From Chloroflexi bacterium HGW-Chloroflexi-8 (GTDB lineage Bacteria; Chloroflexota; Anaerolineae; Anaerolineales; Anaerolineaceae): a DNA stretch of 35,829 bases. How positions within the stretch are numbered: the stretch's first letter is position 1; every line of letters starts with the position of its first letter. Made by a program: the position numbers and the translations under genes. Location: contig PHBS01000019.1 in the NCBI GenBank assembly GCA_002841995.1, forward strand, positions 1 through 35,829, read 5' to 3'. This document shows, piece by piece, positions 15,429 through 24,044 of this stretch. The notes beneath the pieces were generated by a model. It made no database searches and was not told the origin of the DNA. It saw only the letters and a list, made by a program, of their open reading frames with translations.

Positions 15429-15467
15429 ACAGAAATTGACATTATCTTATGCAAGGAGTTTTAACGA

Positions 15468-16238
15468 ATGACTGAATTAATTGTACGTAATTTGCATGTA
15501 AGTATCGAAGGCAAAGAGATTCTTAAGGGATTAAATCTTACTTTACCCAAGGGTGAAGTTCATGCAATTATGGGACCAAACGGAACTGGTAAATCGACTT
15601 TAGCCTATACATTAATGGGTCATCCCGCATACGAAGTTACTGAAGGTGAAATATTATTTAAAGACCAAAATGTGCTTGAGCTAGAGCCAAATGAACGGTC
15701 AATACTAGGGATTTTTCTTGCTTTTCAATATCCAGTTGGAATTCCTGGTGTGACAGTGGCGAATTTTATCCGTTCAGCAATTAATGCAAGACGCAGGGCA
15801 CTCAATCCTCAAGATAAGGGGATTCAGCTTCTGGAATTTCGAAAACAAGTTAAAGAAAAAATGGAATTGCTACAAATGGATCCTGCTTTTGCCGGCCGTT
15901 ATCTAAACGACGGTTTTTCAGGTGGAGAAAAGAAACGAGCTGAAATTCTGCAAATGGCTATGTTGAAACCTGAAATTGCGATTTTAGATGAAACAGATTC
16001 TGGATTGGATATTGATGCGCTAAAAATTGTCTCGGAAGGCGTTAATACGCTTAAAGGACCAGATTTGGGAGTTCTCGTTATTACTCATTACCAAAGAATT
16101 TTAAATTATATAAAACCAGACGTTGTCCATGTCATGATGGATGGAAGAATCGTCGAATCTGGTGGAAGTGAATTAGCGCTCCATCTTGAAGAACATGGAT
16201 ACGAGTGGATCCGTGAAAAAGTAAATGGATTGGGTTAA
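15468..16238 (+). CDS. sufC: SUF system ATPase SufC
   Basis: This 256-residue ABC-type ATPase drives the SufBCD scaffold. Walker A is GPNGTGKST at residues 36-44, the signature is '[17 protein letters not shown]' and Walker B is '[16 protein letters not shown]'. The Glu-Thr-Asp of 'DETDSGLD' is typical of SufC rather than of transporters. The H-loop is in 'VITHYQRIL'. There is no membrane partner gene. AAGGAG precedes the ATG, and sufB follows after about 40 bases. This is the first gene of a seven-gene rightward operon behind two candidate promoters. Confidence 0.96.
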   Translation: MTELIVRNLHVSIEGKEILKGLNLTLPKGEVHAIMGPNGTGKSTLAYTLMGHPAYEVTEGEILFKDQNVLELEPNERSILGIFLAFQYPVGIPGVTVANFIRSAINARRRALNPQDKGIQLLEFRKQVKEKMELLQMDPAFAGRYLNDGFSGGEKKRAEILQMAMLKPEIAILDETDSGLDIDALKIVSEGVNTLKGPDLGVLVITHYQRILNYIKPDVVHVMMDGRIVESGGSELALHLEEHGYEWIREKVNGLG

Positions 16239-16280
16239 TTCTCAGTGCATGTAACCTGTAATTATTGTTAGGAGATTATC

Positions 16281-17693
16281 ATGAGTGAACAGGCACAGGA
16301 TACGTTCTTAAACCAATTAGGAGACTATCAGTACGGGTTTAGTGATCCGGATAATTCGGTTTTTAAAACTCAACGAGGATTAAACGAAGATGTAGTCAGG
16401 CAAATTTCTGAGATGAAGAAAGAGCCTGAATGGATGTTGGAATATCGATTAAAAGGATTAAAACATTACCAGCAAAGACCAATGCCTACTTGGGGCGCTG
16501 ATATTTCTGGATTGGAACTTGATAATATTTTTTATTATGTGAAGCCTTCGGAAAAATCAAGCGGTAATTGGGATGATGTACCAAAAGATATAAAAGACAC
16601 ATTCAATAAACTTGGAATTCCAGAAGCAGAACAAAAATTTCTTGCTGGTGTGGGTGCTCAATATGAATCTGAAATGGTTTACCATAGCATTCAAGAGCAT
16701 TTGGAAAAACAAGGCGTCATCTTTTTAAGCATTGAAGATGGTCTTCGCCAGTACCCCGAGTTATTTAGAGAATATTTTGGAACAGTCATACCCATTGAGG
16801 ACAATAAATTTGCTGCACTGAATAGCGCAGTATGGTCGGGTGGATCATTTGTTTATGTACCTAAAGGTGTGAAAGTCGATCTTCCATTACAAGCATATTT
16901 TCGCCTAAATGTGGCAAACATCGGTCAGTTTGAAAGGTCTTTAATCATTGCTGATGAGGGATCACAGGTACATTATGTAGAAGGCTGTACTGCACCATCG
17001 TACACAACCGACTCGCTTCATAGTGGCGTTATCGAAATTGTTGTGAAAAAGAATGCGCGTGTTCGATATTCAACAATTCAGAACTGGTCGACGAATGTAT
17101 ATAATCTTGTGACTCAACGCGCAATGGTTATGGAAGGTGGAACAATGGAATGGGTTGATTGTAACCTGGGTTCCAAAGTTACCATGAAGTATCCTTCCTG
17201 TTATTTGATGGGCCCTCGAGCACACGGTGAAATTCTCTCAGTTGCATTTGCAACGAATGGACAACATCAGGATACAGGTGGCAAGATCCTTCATTTTGCT
17301 CCGGATACCAGCAGTAAAATTACCTCAAAATCGATTAGCAAAGGGAATGGACGTGCTTCTTATCGTGGCTTATTGAAGGTACATAAAGGTGCAGTGAATT
17401 CCCGATCCAGTGTTGTTTGCGACGCTCTACTCCTGGATAAACAAAGCCGTTCGGATACCTATCCGTACATCGAAATTGATGAAGAAGATGTTTCTGTAGG
17501 CCATGAAGCGTCGGTATCTAAAGTTGGAGAAGAACAATTATTTTACTTAATGAGTCGTGGATTAACTCAGGAAGAAGCAACAACAATGGTTGTTTCCGGG
17601 TTTATTGAACCCCTTGTAAAAGAATTACCAATGGAATATGCCGTTGAAATGAACCGTTTAATTCAACTTCAAATGGCTGGATCTGTTGGATAA
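16281..17693 (+). CDS. sufB: Fe-S cluster scaffold protein SufB
   Basis: This 470-residue protein is the cluster-building scaffold that works with SufC and SufD. The N-terminal part has '[19 protein letters not shown]' and '[15 protein letters not shown]', both classic SufB. The beta-helix core carries '[19 protein letters not shown]' and '[10 protein letters not shown]', whose Cys is the conserved one implicated in sulfur transfer. The C-terminus has '[21 protein letters not shown]' followed by the FIEPL block. Length and motifs are normal. TTAGGAG precedes the ATG, and sufD follows 28 bases later. Confidence 0.96.
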   Translation: MSEQAQDTFLNQLGDYQYGFSDPDNSVFKTQRGLNEDVVRQISEMKKEPEWMLEYRLKGLKHYQQRPMPTWGADISGLELDNIFYYVKPSEKSSGNWDDVPKDIKDTFNKLGIPEAEQKFLAGVGAQYESEMVYHSIQEHLEKQGVIFLSIEDGLRQYPELFREYFGTVIPIEDNKFAALNSAVWSGGSFVYVPKGVKVDLPLQAYFRLNVANIGQFERSLIIADEGSQVHYVEGCTAPSYTTDSLHSGVIEIVVKKNARVRYSTIQNWSTNVYNLVTQRAMVMEGGTMEWVDCNLGSKVTMKYPSCYLMGPRAHGEILSVAFATNGQHQDTGGKILHFAPDTSSKITSKSISKGNGRASYRGLLKVHKGAVNSRSSVVCDALLLDKQSRSDTYPYIEIDEEDVSVGHEASVSKVGEEQLFYLMSRGLTQEEATTMVVSGFIEPLVKELPMEYAVEMNRLIQLQMAGSVG

Positions 17694-17721
17694 ATGAATT
17701 GTTAAGGAAAAAGAAGAATCT

Positions 17722-19074
17722 ATGATTGAAAATACTCAAGTTATCATTAATAAATCTAAATCCCGAAGCGAGAATAAGGATTTTAATTTTTCTAAAGATC
17801 AAATTCGAATTACTAGTAGCGAAGTTATTAATTCCTATCGTGATAAAGCCTGGGAATCCTTTTCAAAAACATTTATACCTACCATTAAGGATGATCCTTG
17901 GAGGCGAACAGATTTAAGGATGTTGAAAGTCGACCGTTTTGAACTTGCGACTTCAAATGATTCAACAAAAAAAGATACGATTCCTTCCAATTTATTAAAA
18001 CCACTTGCGGATGGAGAACATGGCGGTCAAATCCTAATTTCTGGAAATGATGTTAGATCCTATCTTGATCCAGCTTTGGAAGGGCAGGGGGTAATTTTTA
18101 CTGATTTACTTACTGCTGAATTGAAATATCCACAACTTGTTGAAAAAATAATCGGAAAAATCGTTGAGCCATCTGAAGGTAAATTTGCAGCAATGACAGG
18201 AGCTCTTGCACAGAATGGTGTATTCCTCTATGTACCAAAAAACATCACGATAGAATCTCCATTGCATAGTTTAATTTGGGGTTCAACCATCGATTTTGCC
18301 AATACAACTCATGTAATGGTTTATCTAGAGGGTGGTGCAAGTGTTACATATGTTCATGAAGTAGCTTCTGACACCGAAACGAATGGTCAGAGCTTACAAT
18401 CAAGCAATATCGAAATGTATGTCGGGCCAGGATCGAGTTTACGATTTGTTGAACTTCAATCCTGGGGTAGACATGTTTGGAATTTTACTCATGAGCGCGT
18501 TAATGTGGACCGAAATGGGTCGGTAGATTGGATTTTTGGGGCTATTGGTGGTCATCTCACTAAGAATTTTGCAGAATTAAATTTAATTGCCGATGGCGCA
18601 TCCGGAAAAATGTCAGGTTTTTATTTTACAGATCAAGACCAACATTTGGATTATGATTCTCAACAAAACCACTTAGCTCCGCACACAACCAGTGATCTTT
18701 TATTTAAAGGAGCTTTGGTTGAAAAAAGTCGTTCAGTATGGCAGGGTATGATTTATGTTGCTCCTGGAGCTGATAAGACGGATGGCTATCAAGCCAATCG
18801 AAATTTGTTGCTCAGTAGAGACGCGCGAGCTGATTCGATTCCGGGATTGGAAATTCTTGCAGACGATGTTCGTTGTACACATGGGGCTACGGTTGGGAAA
18901 ATAGATGCGGATCAAATATTTTATTTGATGGCCCGCGGGATTCCTCGCTTAGAAGCTGAACGATTAATCGTTGAAGGCTTTTTTGATCCAATCATGCAAC
19001 GGATCCCCTTTGAAGGTGTTCGAGAACGATTCCAACAATCAATTACTGATAAAATGAAAGCCTACACGGGTTAA
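17722..19074 (+). CDS. sufD: Fe-S cluster assembly protein SufD
   Basis: This 450-residue SufB paralogue completes the SufBC2D complex. The N-terminal region has 'DDPWRRTDLRML', the SufD version of the SufB entry motif. The beta-helix core shows 'FLYVPKNITIESPLHSLIW', and the C-terminal block has 'CTHGATVGKIDADQIFYLMARG' with the conserved His, then 'EGFFDPIMQRIP'. It lies directly after sufB and before a small unknown gene in the same operon. AAGGA is about ten bases before the ATG. Confidence 0.95.
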   Translation: MIENTQVIINKSKSRSENKDFNFSKDQIRITSSEVINSYRDKAWESFSKTFIPTIKDDPWRRTDLRMLKVDRFELATSNDSTKKDTIPSNLLKPLADGEHGGQILISGNDVRSYLDPALEGQGVIFTDLLTAELKYPQLVEKIIGKIVEPSEGKFAAMTGALAQNGVFLYVPKNITIESPLHSLIWGSTIDFANTTHVMVYLEGGASVTYVHEVASDTETNGQSLQSSNIEMYVGPGSSLRFVELQSWGRHVWNFTHERVNVDRNGSVDWIFGAIGGHLTKNFAELNLIADGASGKMSGFYFTDQDQHLDYDSQQNHLAPHTTSDLLFKGALVEKSRSVWQGMIYVAPGADKTDGYQANRNLLLSRDARADSIPGLEILADDVRCTHGATVGKIDADQIFYLMARGIPRLEAERLIVEGFFDPIMQRIPFEGVRERFQQSITDKMKAYTG

Positions 19075-19156
19075 GTACCCAACCAAATTTTTTATTGAAA
19101 CAGATGTCTATGATAGAATTATTTTGCTTGCAATTATATCTTTTGGAGGAATGTCT

Positions 19157-19444
19157 ATGACATCTGCACCATTTATGCGGCCACCAGCACCTGACAGTGA
19201 ATATGAAGTTGGTGATATCGTGGAAGTTTTTTGTGATCATGATCGCAAAGGTGAACGTGTTCGCGGTTGGTTGAGGGGAATTGTAGTCCAAACTGACCCT
19301 AAAATGGTTGCAGTTCAATTTCGTGCAAATGTATATTTGACCGACGGCTGGATGGTACCTGATCACATTTTATGGTATCCACAAGCGTCTACTCAAATTC
19401 GGAAACCTAGAAAAAGACAAGATACTCCTGTTGAAGAAAAGTAA
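19157..19444 (+). CDS. Small SH3-like protein of unknown function within the suf operon
   Basis: This 95-residue protein starts at the ATG at 19157, seven bases after a strong GGAGGA; an ATG at 19151 is only two bases from the ribosome site. I do not recognise a named family. After a short Pro-rich start, residues about 18-75 look like a compact beta-barrel: 'YEVGDIVEVFCDHDRKGERV', then 'RGWLRGIVVQTDPKMVAVQF' and 'GWMVPDHILWYPQ'. This resembles SH3/KOW/Tudor-like folds. The tail is basic (KPRKRQ). It lies between sufD and sufS in the same direction with short gaps, so it is co-expressed with the SUF system. Only one Cys is present, so it is unlikely to hold a cluster alone. Confidence 0.7.
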   Translation: MTSAPFMRPPAPDSEYEVGDIVEVFCDHDRKGERVRGWLRGIVVQTDPKMVAVQFRANVYLTDGWMVPDHILWYPQASTQIRKPRKRQDTPVEEK

Positions 19445-19471
19445 AACTTCCATCGAAATGAAAGGTATTCA

Positions 19472-20695
19472 ATGGGTTTAGATGTAAAGAAAATTAAAAG
19501 TGATTTTCCTATTTTGGCGCGTGAAATTAGAAATGGGATACCGTTAGTCTATTTAGATTCAGCAGCGACATCTCAAAAACCTCAAGTGGTCATCGATGCG
19601 ATGACCAAGTATTATCAGTTTAGTAACGCAAATATTCATCGTGGAGTTCACACTTTAGCAGAAGAAGCTACTGGTATGTACGAAGATGTCCGAAAAAAAG
19701 TTGCGAATTTCATTAATGCAAAGTCTGAAAAAGAGATAATTTACACAAGAAATACAACCGAATCAATAAATTTAGTCGCTCAGACTTGGGGTAAAACAAA
19801 CCTGGAAGAAGGCGACATTATTGTATTAACAGAGATGGAACATCACTCAAATCTTGTTCCCTGGCAAATGCTGGCGGCTGAGAAACACCTGAATTTAGAA
19901 TTTGTTACAGTCACAGATGATGGACTTTTAAATTTGCAGGTTTATAAAGAGCTATTAGAGAAATCTCCTAAGTTGGTTTCATTTACCCATATGTCAAATG
20001 TTTTAGGTACCATAAATCCGGTTAAAGAAATGATAAACCTGGCGCATCAGGCTGGGGCATTGACTATGATTGATGGGGCGCAATCGGTTCCACATTTTCC
20101 AGTTGATGTTCGAGACCTTGATGCCGATTTTTATGCATTTTCTGCTCATAAAATGCTTGGTCCTACAGGATTTGGAATTCTATATGGGAAAGAGAAGCTG
20201 TTGGACGCTATGCCTCCATTTATGGGTGGTGGTGATATGATCAAAAAAGTGCTGCTTCGGAGTTTTAAACCGAATGATCTTCCGCATAAATTTGAAGCGG
20301 GGACACCTGCAATTGCCGAGGCGGTTGGTTTGGGTGCCGCAATTGACTATTTACAGGCTTTGGGAATGGATAATATTGCACTTCATGAACACGAATTGAC
20401 AAATTATGCTTTTCAAAAACTCTCCGAAATTGAAAATTTAATAATTTTTGGCAAGAATAATAACCGAGGTGGTGTTATAGCATTCGAACTTGGAATAATT
20501 CATCCTCATGATGTGGCTCAAATTCTTGATCGCCATGGAATAGCTATACGGGCGGGGCATCATTGTGCCATGCCATTGCATGAAAAATTTGGAATCCCAG
20601 CAACTTCCCGAGCGAGTTTTTATTTGTATAACTCATATGAGGACGTTGATCGTTTAGTTGAAGGTATAAATATAGCATCTGATTTATTTGGATAA
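19472..20695 (+). CDS. sufS: Cysteine desulfurase SufS
   Basis: This 407-residue class II PLP desulfurase takes sulfur from L-cysteine for SUF. Landmarks are 'LVYLDSAATSQKP' at the N-terminus, 'NIHRGVHTLAEEAT', 'EMEHHSNLVPW' with the PLP-stacking His, the PLP lysine in 'FSAHKMLGPTG' at about residue 229, and the catalytic Cys in 'RAGHHCAMPLH' near residue 367. The short HHCAMP loop is typical of SufS rather than IscS. AAAGG precedes the ATG. SufU is encoded 14 bases downstream as sulfur acceptor. Confidence 0.96.
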   Translation: MGLDVKKIKSDFPILAREIRNGIPLVYLDSAATSQKPQVVIDAMTKYYQFSNANIHRGVHTLAEEATGMYEDVRKKVANFINAKSEKEIIYTRNTTESINLVAQTWGKTNLEEGDIIVLTEMEHHSNLVPWQMLAAEKHLNLEFVTVTDDGLLNLQVYKELLEKSPKLVSFTHMSNVLGTINPVKEMINLAHQAGALTMIDGAQSVPHFPVDVRDLDADFYAFSAHKMLGPTGFGILYGKEKLLDAMPPFMGGGDMIKKVLLRSFKPNDLPHKFEAGTPAIAEAVGLGAAIDYLQALGMDNIALHEHELTNYAFQKLSEIENLIIFGKNNNRGGVIAFELGIIHPHDVAQILDRHGIAIRAGHHCAMPLHEKFGIPATSRASFYLYNSYEDVDRLVEGINIASDLFG

Positions 20696-20709
20696 ATGGA
20701 ACATAAAAA

Positions 20710-21108
20710 ATGGATGATTTTTACAGAGAATTGATTATTGATCGATATAAAAATCCAATTTATAAAGGTGAACTTGATCCCCATAATTTTTCGTACGAGG
20801 ATGAAAACCCTTTATGTGGAGATCATATTCGCATCGATTTAAATATAGACAAAAATAACCTGATAACAAATGCTGCGTTCAGTGGCCATGGTTGTGCAAT
20901 TTCACAAGCCAGCGCAGATCTTTTGTTAGAGACTATTATTGGTAAAAACATCGACGAAGTCAAAGCAATCTCTAAAGATACAATTTTGGAGTTATTAGGT
21001 ATCGAACTTGGACCTGTGCGATTAAAATGCGCTTTGCTATCACTTAAAGTCTTAAAGGCTGGAATATACGGAATTGGAGAAATCGAAGAAGACTTGGCGG
21101 ATTTGTAG
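20710..21108 (+). CDS. sufU: SufU sulfur-transfer protein
   Basis: This 132-residue IscU-like protein is the zinc-dependent sulfur acceptor for SufS in Gram-positive-type SUF systems. Zinc and sulfur ligands are Cys36 and Asp38 in 'NPLCGD', Cys62 in 'GHGCAIS' and Cys107 in 'RLKCALLSL'. Entry 'YRELIIDRYKNP' and the insertion before 'GPVRLKC' identify it as SufU rather than IscU. It is slightly shorter than Bacillus SufU (~147). It sits between sufS and a Rieske gene, with only two bases to the latter. There is no strong ribosome site, suggesting coupling to sufS. Confidence 0.93.
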   Translation: MDDFYRELIIDRYKNPIYKGELDPHNFSYEDENPLCGDHIRIDLNIDKNNLITNAAFSGHGCAISQASADLLLETIIGKNIDEVKAISKDTILELLGIELGPVRLKCALLSLKVLKAGIYGIGEIEEDLADL

Positions 21109-21110
21109 GG

Positions 21111-21446
21111 ATGGAAATTGATTCAAAAAAATATACTTTTTATCGAATATTACCAGTGGAAGAACTCGCTGCTGGTGAACGGATTTTCATCGAAATTGAA
21201 AATGAACCTGTTGTAATATTTAAAGTTGGAGAGCAAATATACGCTATTGGGGACCGCTGTACCCATGATGATGGACCTCTTGGCGATGGTGAACTTGAAG
21301 ACCATCAAATTACATGTCCCAGACATGGGGCAAAATTTGATATCGTAAGTGGAAAGGCATTGACATTGCCGGCAGTAGAACCAACGATTGTATATCCGGT
21401 TCGAATCATCAATGGTCAAATTGAAATAGGTGTTTTAAATAATTGA
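21111..21446 (+). CDS. Rieske [2Fe-2S] ferredoxin-like protein
   Basis: This 111-residue soluble Rieske protein has ligands Cys50 and His52 in 'CTHDDGPLGDG' and Cys69 and His72 in 'CPRHGAKF'. The pattern is that of NdoA/BphF-type ferredoxins, which carry electrons to oxygenases or other reductases. Here it ends the suf operon, two bases after sufU, which suggests a role in reductive steps of cluster assembly or simply a client expressed with its assembly system. No oxygenase is nearby. An inverted repeat spans its stop codon. Confidence 0.9.
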   Translation: MEIDSKKYTFYRILPVEELAAGERIFIEIENEPVVIFKVGEQIYAIGDRCTHDDGPLGDGELEDHQITCPRHGAKFDIVSGKALTLPAVEPTIVYPVRIINGQIEIGVLNN

Positions 21447-21456
21447 GTAAAACACC
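21429..21456. terminator. Hairpin at the end of the suf operon
   Basis: GGTGTTTTA (21429-21437) and TAAAACACC (21448-21456) pair perfectly over a 10-base loop that holds the Rieske stop codon. It lies between two converging transcripts. It lacks a T-run on either side, so it may slow polymerase or protect RNA ends rather than terminate cleanly. Confidence 0.45.
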
Positions 21457-21462
21457 GATAAA

Positions 21463-22110
21463 TTAATCAAAACCAAATTGAGCTACAACTCTTAATAAGT
21501 CAAACCCTTCTGCAAAAGGACGTTCGGCCAAGGCTCCATGTCTGATCATCGTTGCGCGGGTTATTGAGGATTCAAAATAGTAACGATCGGCGTATGTTTT
21601 ATACTCAGCAAGGGCAGCAATTTTTTTATCAACATCTTGTTCAGTTACTTCAAACAAAAAGTGTGGAAAGAACCCATAACTACTTCTCAAAACATCAAAA
21701 CCCAAGACAGTTGTACCTCTAAAAGCTCGTAATGCTTCGTCCATGACGGTGATGTGATCTTGATGAATATCATTCTTCGTATGGACCAGAATGATATCCG
21801 GTTGAAATGAGCGTTTGATCGCCAGTAAAGTTTCCAGAATTTCTTGTCTTTGGTGAGGGAACCGTCTGGTTTCGAAATCTAGTAACATATCGTGATCTGC
21901 ATCAATTCCTAAAACAGCCATGCTTGCTTTATGTTCATCGACAAGACCCAGTAGTGATGGATTTTTTTGGTTATCCGATAGTGTTACACATAGTACTTCT
22001 GATTTTCCAACAATATTTGCAATTAATGCCCCACAACCCAATTCAATATCATCAGGATGTGCTCCAATGCAACAAACTTTTTTCCCATAAATTTGTAAAT
22101 TTTGATTCAT
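21463..22110 (-). CDS. PIG-L (LmbE) family deacetylase
   Basis: This 215-residue zinc-dependent N-deacetylase is of the LmbE/PIG-L fold. Metal ligands are in 'GAHPDDIELGCGA' (His and Asp-Asp) and 'HTKNDIHQDHITV' (His). Substrates in the family are N-acetylglucosaminyl groups on thiol cofactors, lipids or polysaccharides; specificity cannot be read here. No BshA/BshC or MshC gene is present, so a bacillithiol or mycothiol role is not supported. It is the last gene of the long leftward block, six bases after a methyltransferase gene, so the pair may act on one substrate. AAGG precedes the ATG at 22110. Confidence 0.85.
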   Translation of the reverse strand: MNQNLQIYGKKVCCIGAHPDDIELGCGALIANIVGKSEVLCVTLSDNQKNPSLLGLVDEHKASMAVLGIDADHDMLLDFETRRFPHQRQEILETLLAIKRSFQPDIILVHTKNDIHQDHITVMDEALRAFRGTTVLGFDVLRSSYGFFPHFLFEVTEQDVDKKIAALAEYKTYADRYYFESSITRATMIRHGALAERPFAEGFDLLRVVAQFGFD

Positions 22111-22116
22111 AATGCC

Positions 22117-22917
22117 TTACTTCGTGGCGATAAAACCACCGACAACTTTTTTCATGACCAATTTCCCATCCCGGTCAAGCCATTTTGAGGAAACGTGATG
22201 AATAGAATCCATTATTTTTTCAAAATCATCTTTGGATTGGAAAAAGCTTCCCCATAATTTACGATCTTCTGAAAGCGAGGCTCTCGTATATGCTAAAAAT
22301 GGTTCCACCGAATCAAAGACCAGAGGATTTTCAAAAATTTCGATATCAACCATGGAAAATGTAGATTTCATTGCAGACAAAATTTGGGTCGAATATCGGG
22401 AACTGCCGGGCATTGGTGGAATTACTTTTCCCGTCGCTTCGCGAATAATATCATAAAACATTTGTTTGTTTTCCGGCATTGGTCCACTTGTAAATAACCT
22501 ACCACCTGTTTTTAACACACGATGCATCTCACGAATTGTGAAAGGAATATCTTCTGCATAATAAATTGCGAAACAGCAGGATTCAAAATCAAATTGATTC
22601 GGTTCCAACGGAAAAATTTTATTGAAATCAAGACTAATAAACTTAATATTGGTTTTGAGACGAAGATTTTCACTTTTAGCTTTATCTAAAAGTTCTTCGT
22701 TGACATCTCCACCTGTTATGATTGCATCACCACCCAAATATTTGTGGTAGGAGAAACATTGTTTTCCAGCCCCACAACCCACATCCAGAATATTCATTCC
22801 TTTTTGTAAGTTAATAATTTTCAACATCCACTCATCAATATTGTTCGAACCATATTGAGAGTGAATGTCAATTCTTTTCAATAAATCATTTGTGGTTTCC
22901 CTGTAATCAATTTTCAT
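22117..22917 (-). CDS. Class I SAM-dependent methyltransferase
   Basis: This 266-residue enzyme has a Rossmann domain with motif I 'MNILDVGCGAGKQ' at about residues 39-51, then 'GGDVNEELLDKAK' (acidic strand 2), 'FDFESCCFAIYYAEDIP', and 'EMHRVLKTGGRLF' (motif III). The C-terminal 110 residues are helical and probably form a substrate cap. The substrate is unknown; relatives sit in sugar, lipid and cofactor pathways. GGAG is six bases before the ATG. It lies 47 bases after hypE and six bases before a PIG-L deacetylase gene, so it may be co-transcribed with the hydrogenase genes without a known part in their maturation. Confidence 0.82.
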   Translation of the reverse strand: MKIDYRETTNDLLKRIDIHSQYGSNNIDEWMLKIINLQKGMNILDVGCGAGKQCFSYHKYLGGDAIITGGDVNEELLDKAKSENLRLKTNIKFISLDFNKIFPLEPNQFDFESCCFAIYYAEDIPFTIREMHRVLKTGGRLFTSGPMPENKQMFYDIIREATGKVIPPMPGSSRYSTQILSAMKSTFSMVDIEIFENPLVFDSVEPFLAYTRASLSEDRKLWGSFFQSKDDFEKIMDSIHHVSSKWLDRDGKLVMKKVVGGFIATK

Positions 22918-22964
22918 AGCACTCCAAATTTACTCCAAATAAAAATTATTATTTGCTCCTGCTT

Positions 22965-24035
22965 TTAACAAATACGTGGAAGCATTTCACCAGCCATAAC
23001 ATCTAAAATTCGTGATGTTCCGATTTGTGTTTTTAAAATTACCTTTTCAGAGTTTCTCTCTACTACTTCACCAATTATTGCGGCATGATTGCCATATTTT
23101 GTATTTCGTATTATTTCCAGAATCTCATTCTTTCGTACATCAGGTGCAATTACAATAAGTTTTCCTTCGTTTGCGACATATAAAGGATCGAATCCCAATA
23201 ATTCACAAGTCGATTGTACGGCATTGGTTATCGGAATGCTTTCTTCATGAATTATAATGCCTACCTTCGATTGTCTGGCGATTTCATTCAATGTTGTAGC
23301 CAATCCTCCACGTGTTGGATCACGCAAAACATGTGTATCCGGAGCCACTTTTAGTATTTCCGCGATCATGTGGTTTAATGGTGCAACATCTGAACGTACA
23401 CTTGATTCCAGACTGAACTCTCCTCTTGCTGTTAAAACTGCAATACCGTGATCTCCAATTGTTCCTGAAATGATCACTGCATCACCTGGTTGGGCTTTTT
23501 CACCGCCTATGACCTTGTCATCAGAGATCCAGCCTATACCAGTTGTTGATATAAAGATGCCATCTCCTTTTCCTTTTTCCACAACTTTTGTATCACCAGC
23601 AATGACCAAAACACCCGCTTCATTTGCGGATTCCTGCATAGAAATCACAACCTGTTCCAGTATGTCAATGTCCAGACCTTCTTCTAATATGAAACTTGCT
23701 GTCAAATATAATGGAATGGCTCCTGACATACTCATGTCATTTACGGTTCCACAGATTGCTAATTTGCCAATATCTCCGCCTGGAAAAAATATTGGTGACA
23801 CAATATGCGCATCCGTGGAAATTGAGAGATGACCTCCAGGACCCGGCATTTGCACTGAAGCAAAATCATTTCCAGCATCAAGGAAAGAATTTGAAAAATT
23901 TTTCTGAAAGACCTGGCGGATGAGATCTTCAGTCATTTTTCCACCACTTCCATGTCCCATGACAATAGATTTATTATGACGTAAAGGAACTGGACAAACC
24001 GGTCCTTCAAAAGTGATTGTCGGTGTTTTTGTCAT
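22965..24035 (-). CDS. hypE: Hydrogenase maturation factor HypE
   Basis: This 356-residue PurM/AIR synthase-like enzyme dehydrates the carbamoyl group on its C-terminal cysteine to form the cyanide ligands of the NiFe site. The protein ends in 'LPRIC', with Cys356 as the carrier thiol. ATP-binding marks are 'MGHGSGGKMTEDLI', 'AICGTVNDMSMSGA', 'IAGDTKVVEKGKGDG' and 'DPTRGGLATTLNEIA'. Length and motifs are normal. It lies nine bases after hypD in the hyp operon. Confidence 0.96.
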   Translation of the reverse strand: MTKTPTITFEGPVCPVPLRHNKSIVMGHGSGGKMTEDLIRQVFQKNFSNSFLDAGNDFASVQMPGPGGHLSISTDAHIVSPIFFPGGDIGKLAICGTVNDMSMSGAIPLYLTASFILEEGLDIDILEQVVISMQESANEAGVLVIAGDTKVVEKGKGDGIFISTTGIGWISDDKVIGGEKAQPGDAVIISGTIGDHGIAVLTARGEFSLESSVRSDVAPLNHMIAEILKVAPDTHVLRDPTRGGLATTLNEIARQSKVGIIIHEESIPITNAVQSTCELLGFDPLYVANEGKLIVIAPDVRKNEILEIIRNTKYGNHAAIIGEVVERNSEKVILKTQIGTSRILDVMAGEMLPRIC

Positions 24036-24044
24036 TTTAATTTT

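Noticed and set aside
21463-22110. Bacillithiol deacetylase BshB
   Set aside because: Only general PIG-L motifs are seen and no bshA or bshC is present, so a specific call is not supported.
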